Notes under the pieces: model-generated | Databases searched by the model: none | What the model was told of the DNA's origin: nothing | Seen by the model: the letters and a program-made list of their open reading frames with translations, nothing else | Part shown: piece after piece, positions 5,746 to 6,169 of the stretch | Numbering within the stretch: position 1 is the first letter of the stretch | Layout: every line of letters begins with the position of its first letter | Assembly: GCA_012838715.1 (NCBI GenBank) | Contig: DUOR01000127.1 | Location: forward strand, 1-6,169 | Direction: 5' to 3' | Length of the DNA: 6,169 bases | Source of the DNA: Actinomycetales bacterium | GTDB taxonomy: Bacteria; Actinomycetota; Actinomycetes; Mycobacteriales; Mycobacteriaceae | Position numbers and translations under genes: made by a program

Positions 5746-6040
5746 ACGGGTGCGGGGTGGCCCCTCGACCGCAGGATCACGACCGCGGGGTGGCGCCGTC
5801 ACCGCGGAATTTCCCTGGTGACGGGCATTCGCCGGGGTGCAGCGCCTATCCTGGCGGCCACGCCGCGCGGTGGCGGGCCGTGGACGTGTCAAGGAAGTAG
5901 CCGATGTCACACGCGGGAGCTTTCCGACGGGCCGATGAACCGCCCCCGCGCCCGCCCCACGGCAACCCCACCGTTTCGCGGATGCCCGGCGCGCATCCCG
6001 CCGCGCACCCTGCGGCCCCGACCACCACCGAGGAGTCCCA
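5746..6040. other. Divergent non-coding region
   Basis: This stretch lies between the divergent dapD-like gene and the gene starting at 6041, and I see no convincing gene in it. TATCCT at 5847-5852 is the only reasonable plus-strand -10-like hexamer. It would leave a leader of roughly 180 nt and has no good -35. An ATG at 5904 with AAGGA 8 nt upstream opens a Pro/Ala/His-rich frame to the window end. That frame overlaps the 6041 gene in another register, contains less favoured codons after 6040, and is the weaker choice. Confidence 0.45.
6031..6035 (+). promoter_or_regulatory. Shine-Dalgarno sequence for the GTG start at 6041
   Basis: AGGAG (GAGGAG if read from 6030) sits 5 nt before GTG at 6041. 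This is the best ribosome binding site in the divergent region and decides the start of the last gene. Confidence 0.6.
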
Positions 6041-6169
6041 GTGCCGAAGAACAAGCCCGAGCCCGGCGCACAGCCCGGTCGCGCATCCGGCGGCCAGTCC
6101 GGCGCACAGCCCGGTCGCCCGTCCGGCCGGAGGCCCGGCCCGAAGCCCGATCCGTTCTCGGGGCCGGCG
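6041..6169 (+). CDS. Start of an unidentified protein with a Pro/Gly-rich N-terminus (3' end outside window)
   Basis: The frame opens at GTG 6041 behind AGGAG and stays open for 43 codons to the window end. About 37 of 43 third positions are G or C. The visible residues are low in complexity and basic, starting MPKNKPEPGAQPGR and ending PKPDPFSGPA. They contain a roughly 12-residue repeat (PGAQPGRASGGQ, SGAQPGRPSGRR) whose DNA repeats CCGGCGCACAGCCCGGTCGC perfectly at 6063-6082 and 6099-6118. No domain is visible, so the function is unknown. By position, divergent from a dapD-like gene, it could be dapE or a gene before it, since dapD and dapE are close and divergent in mycobacteria, but nothing in these residues resembles DapE as I recall it. 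A start at 5904 in another frame is a less likely alternative. Confidence 0.55.
   Translation, partial: MPKNKPEPGAQPGRASGGQSGAQPGRPSGRRPGPKPDPFSGPA

Noticed and set aside
4848..5900. 350-codon plus-strand open frame opposite the second dapD-like gene
   Set aside because: It is Val/Asp/Ala/His-rich with no motif. The same pattern appears opposite dapD at 1915-2475, as expected for antisense of homologous genes.
5904..6169. Alternative plus-strand gene starting at ATG 5904
   Set aside because: It has an AAGGA at fair spacing, but the product is low-complexity. Codon choice after 6040 is poorer than in the overlapping frame, and the GTG at 6041 has a better ribosome binding site. It is kept only as an alternative.

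Overview
The window is a high-GC stretch whose gene content and order point to a Corynebacterium or close mycolic-acid actinobacterium. The pointers are an actinobacterial-type DapD ending in NPDLHAN, an AroP-type permease lying next to dapD (an arrangement I recall from C. glutamicum, where aroP was found beside dapE), a secreted cutinase-family esterase, strong G/C preference at third codon positions, and apparently leaderless promoters. I cannot assign a species.

Layout: (1) 1-512, +, the 3' end of an RluA-type pseudouridine synthase with an unusual low-complexity and Cys-rich insert. (2) 513-716, a non-coding gap with GC-rich repeats and the start signals of the next gene. (3) 717-1892, +, a secreted cutinase-like serine esterase. 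(4) 1906-2907, -, dapD, convergent with the cutinase and only 13 bp from it. (5) 2908-3107, the dapD promoter, a terminator-like hairpin and an 11-bp tandem repeat that runs into the end of aroP. (6) 3108-4619, -, an aromatic amino acid permease (aroP). (7) 4620-4805, the aroP promoter, a GC-rich hairpin, a 29-bp direct repeat and a 10-bp triplication. (8) 4806-5732, -, a second, diverged DapD paralogue. (9) 5733-6040, a divergent non-coding region. (10) 6041 to the end, +, the start of an unidentified protein with a Pro/Gly-rich N-terminus.

Functionally, dapD makes N-succinyl-2-amino-6-ketopimelate in the succinylase branch of lysine and meso-diaminopimelate synthesis, which supplies peptidoglycan. 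AroP imports aromatic amino acids. The paralogue keeps the Glu-containing REGFVS motif but has lost the glycine-rich segment of the left-handed beta-helix, so its substrate or role may differ. The three minus-strand genes each carry a TANNNT -10-like hexamer 6-8 nt before a start codon. This suggests three separate leaderless transcripts rather than one operon.

I see no mobile element, CRISPR array, tRNA or rRNA. Most of the window looks like ordinary core chromosome. The points of interest are the dapD duplication around aroP, the leaderless promoter pattern and the intergenic repeat clusters.
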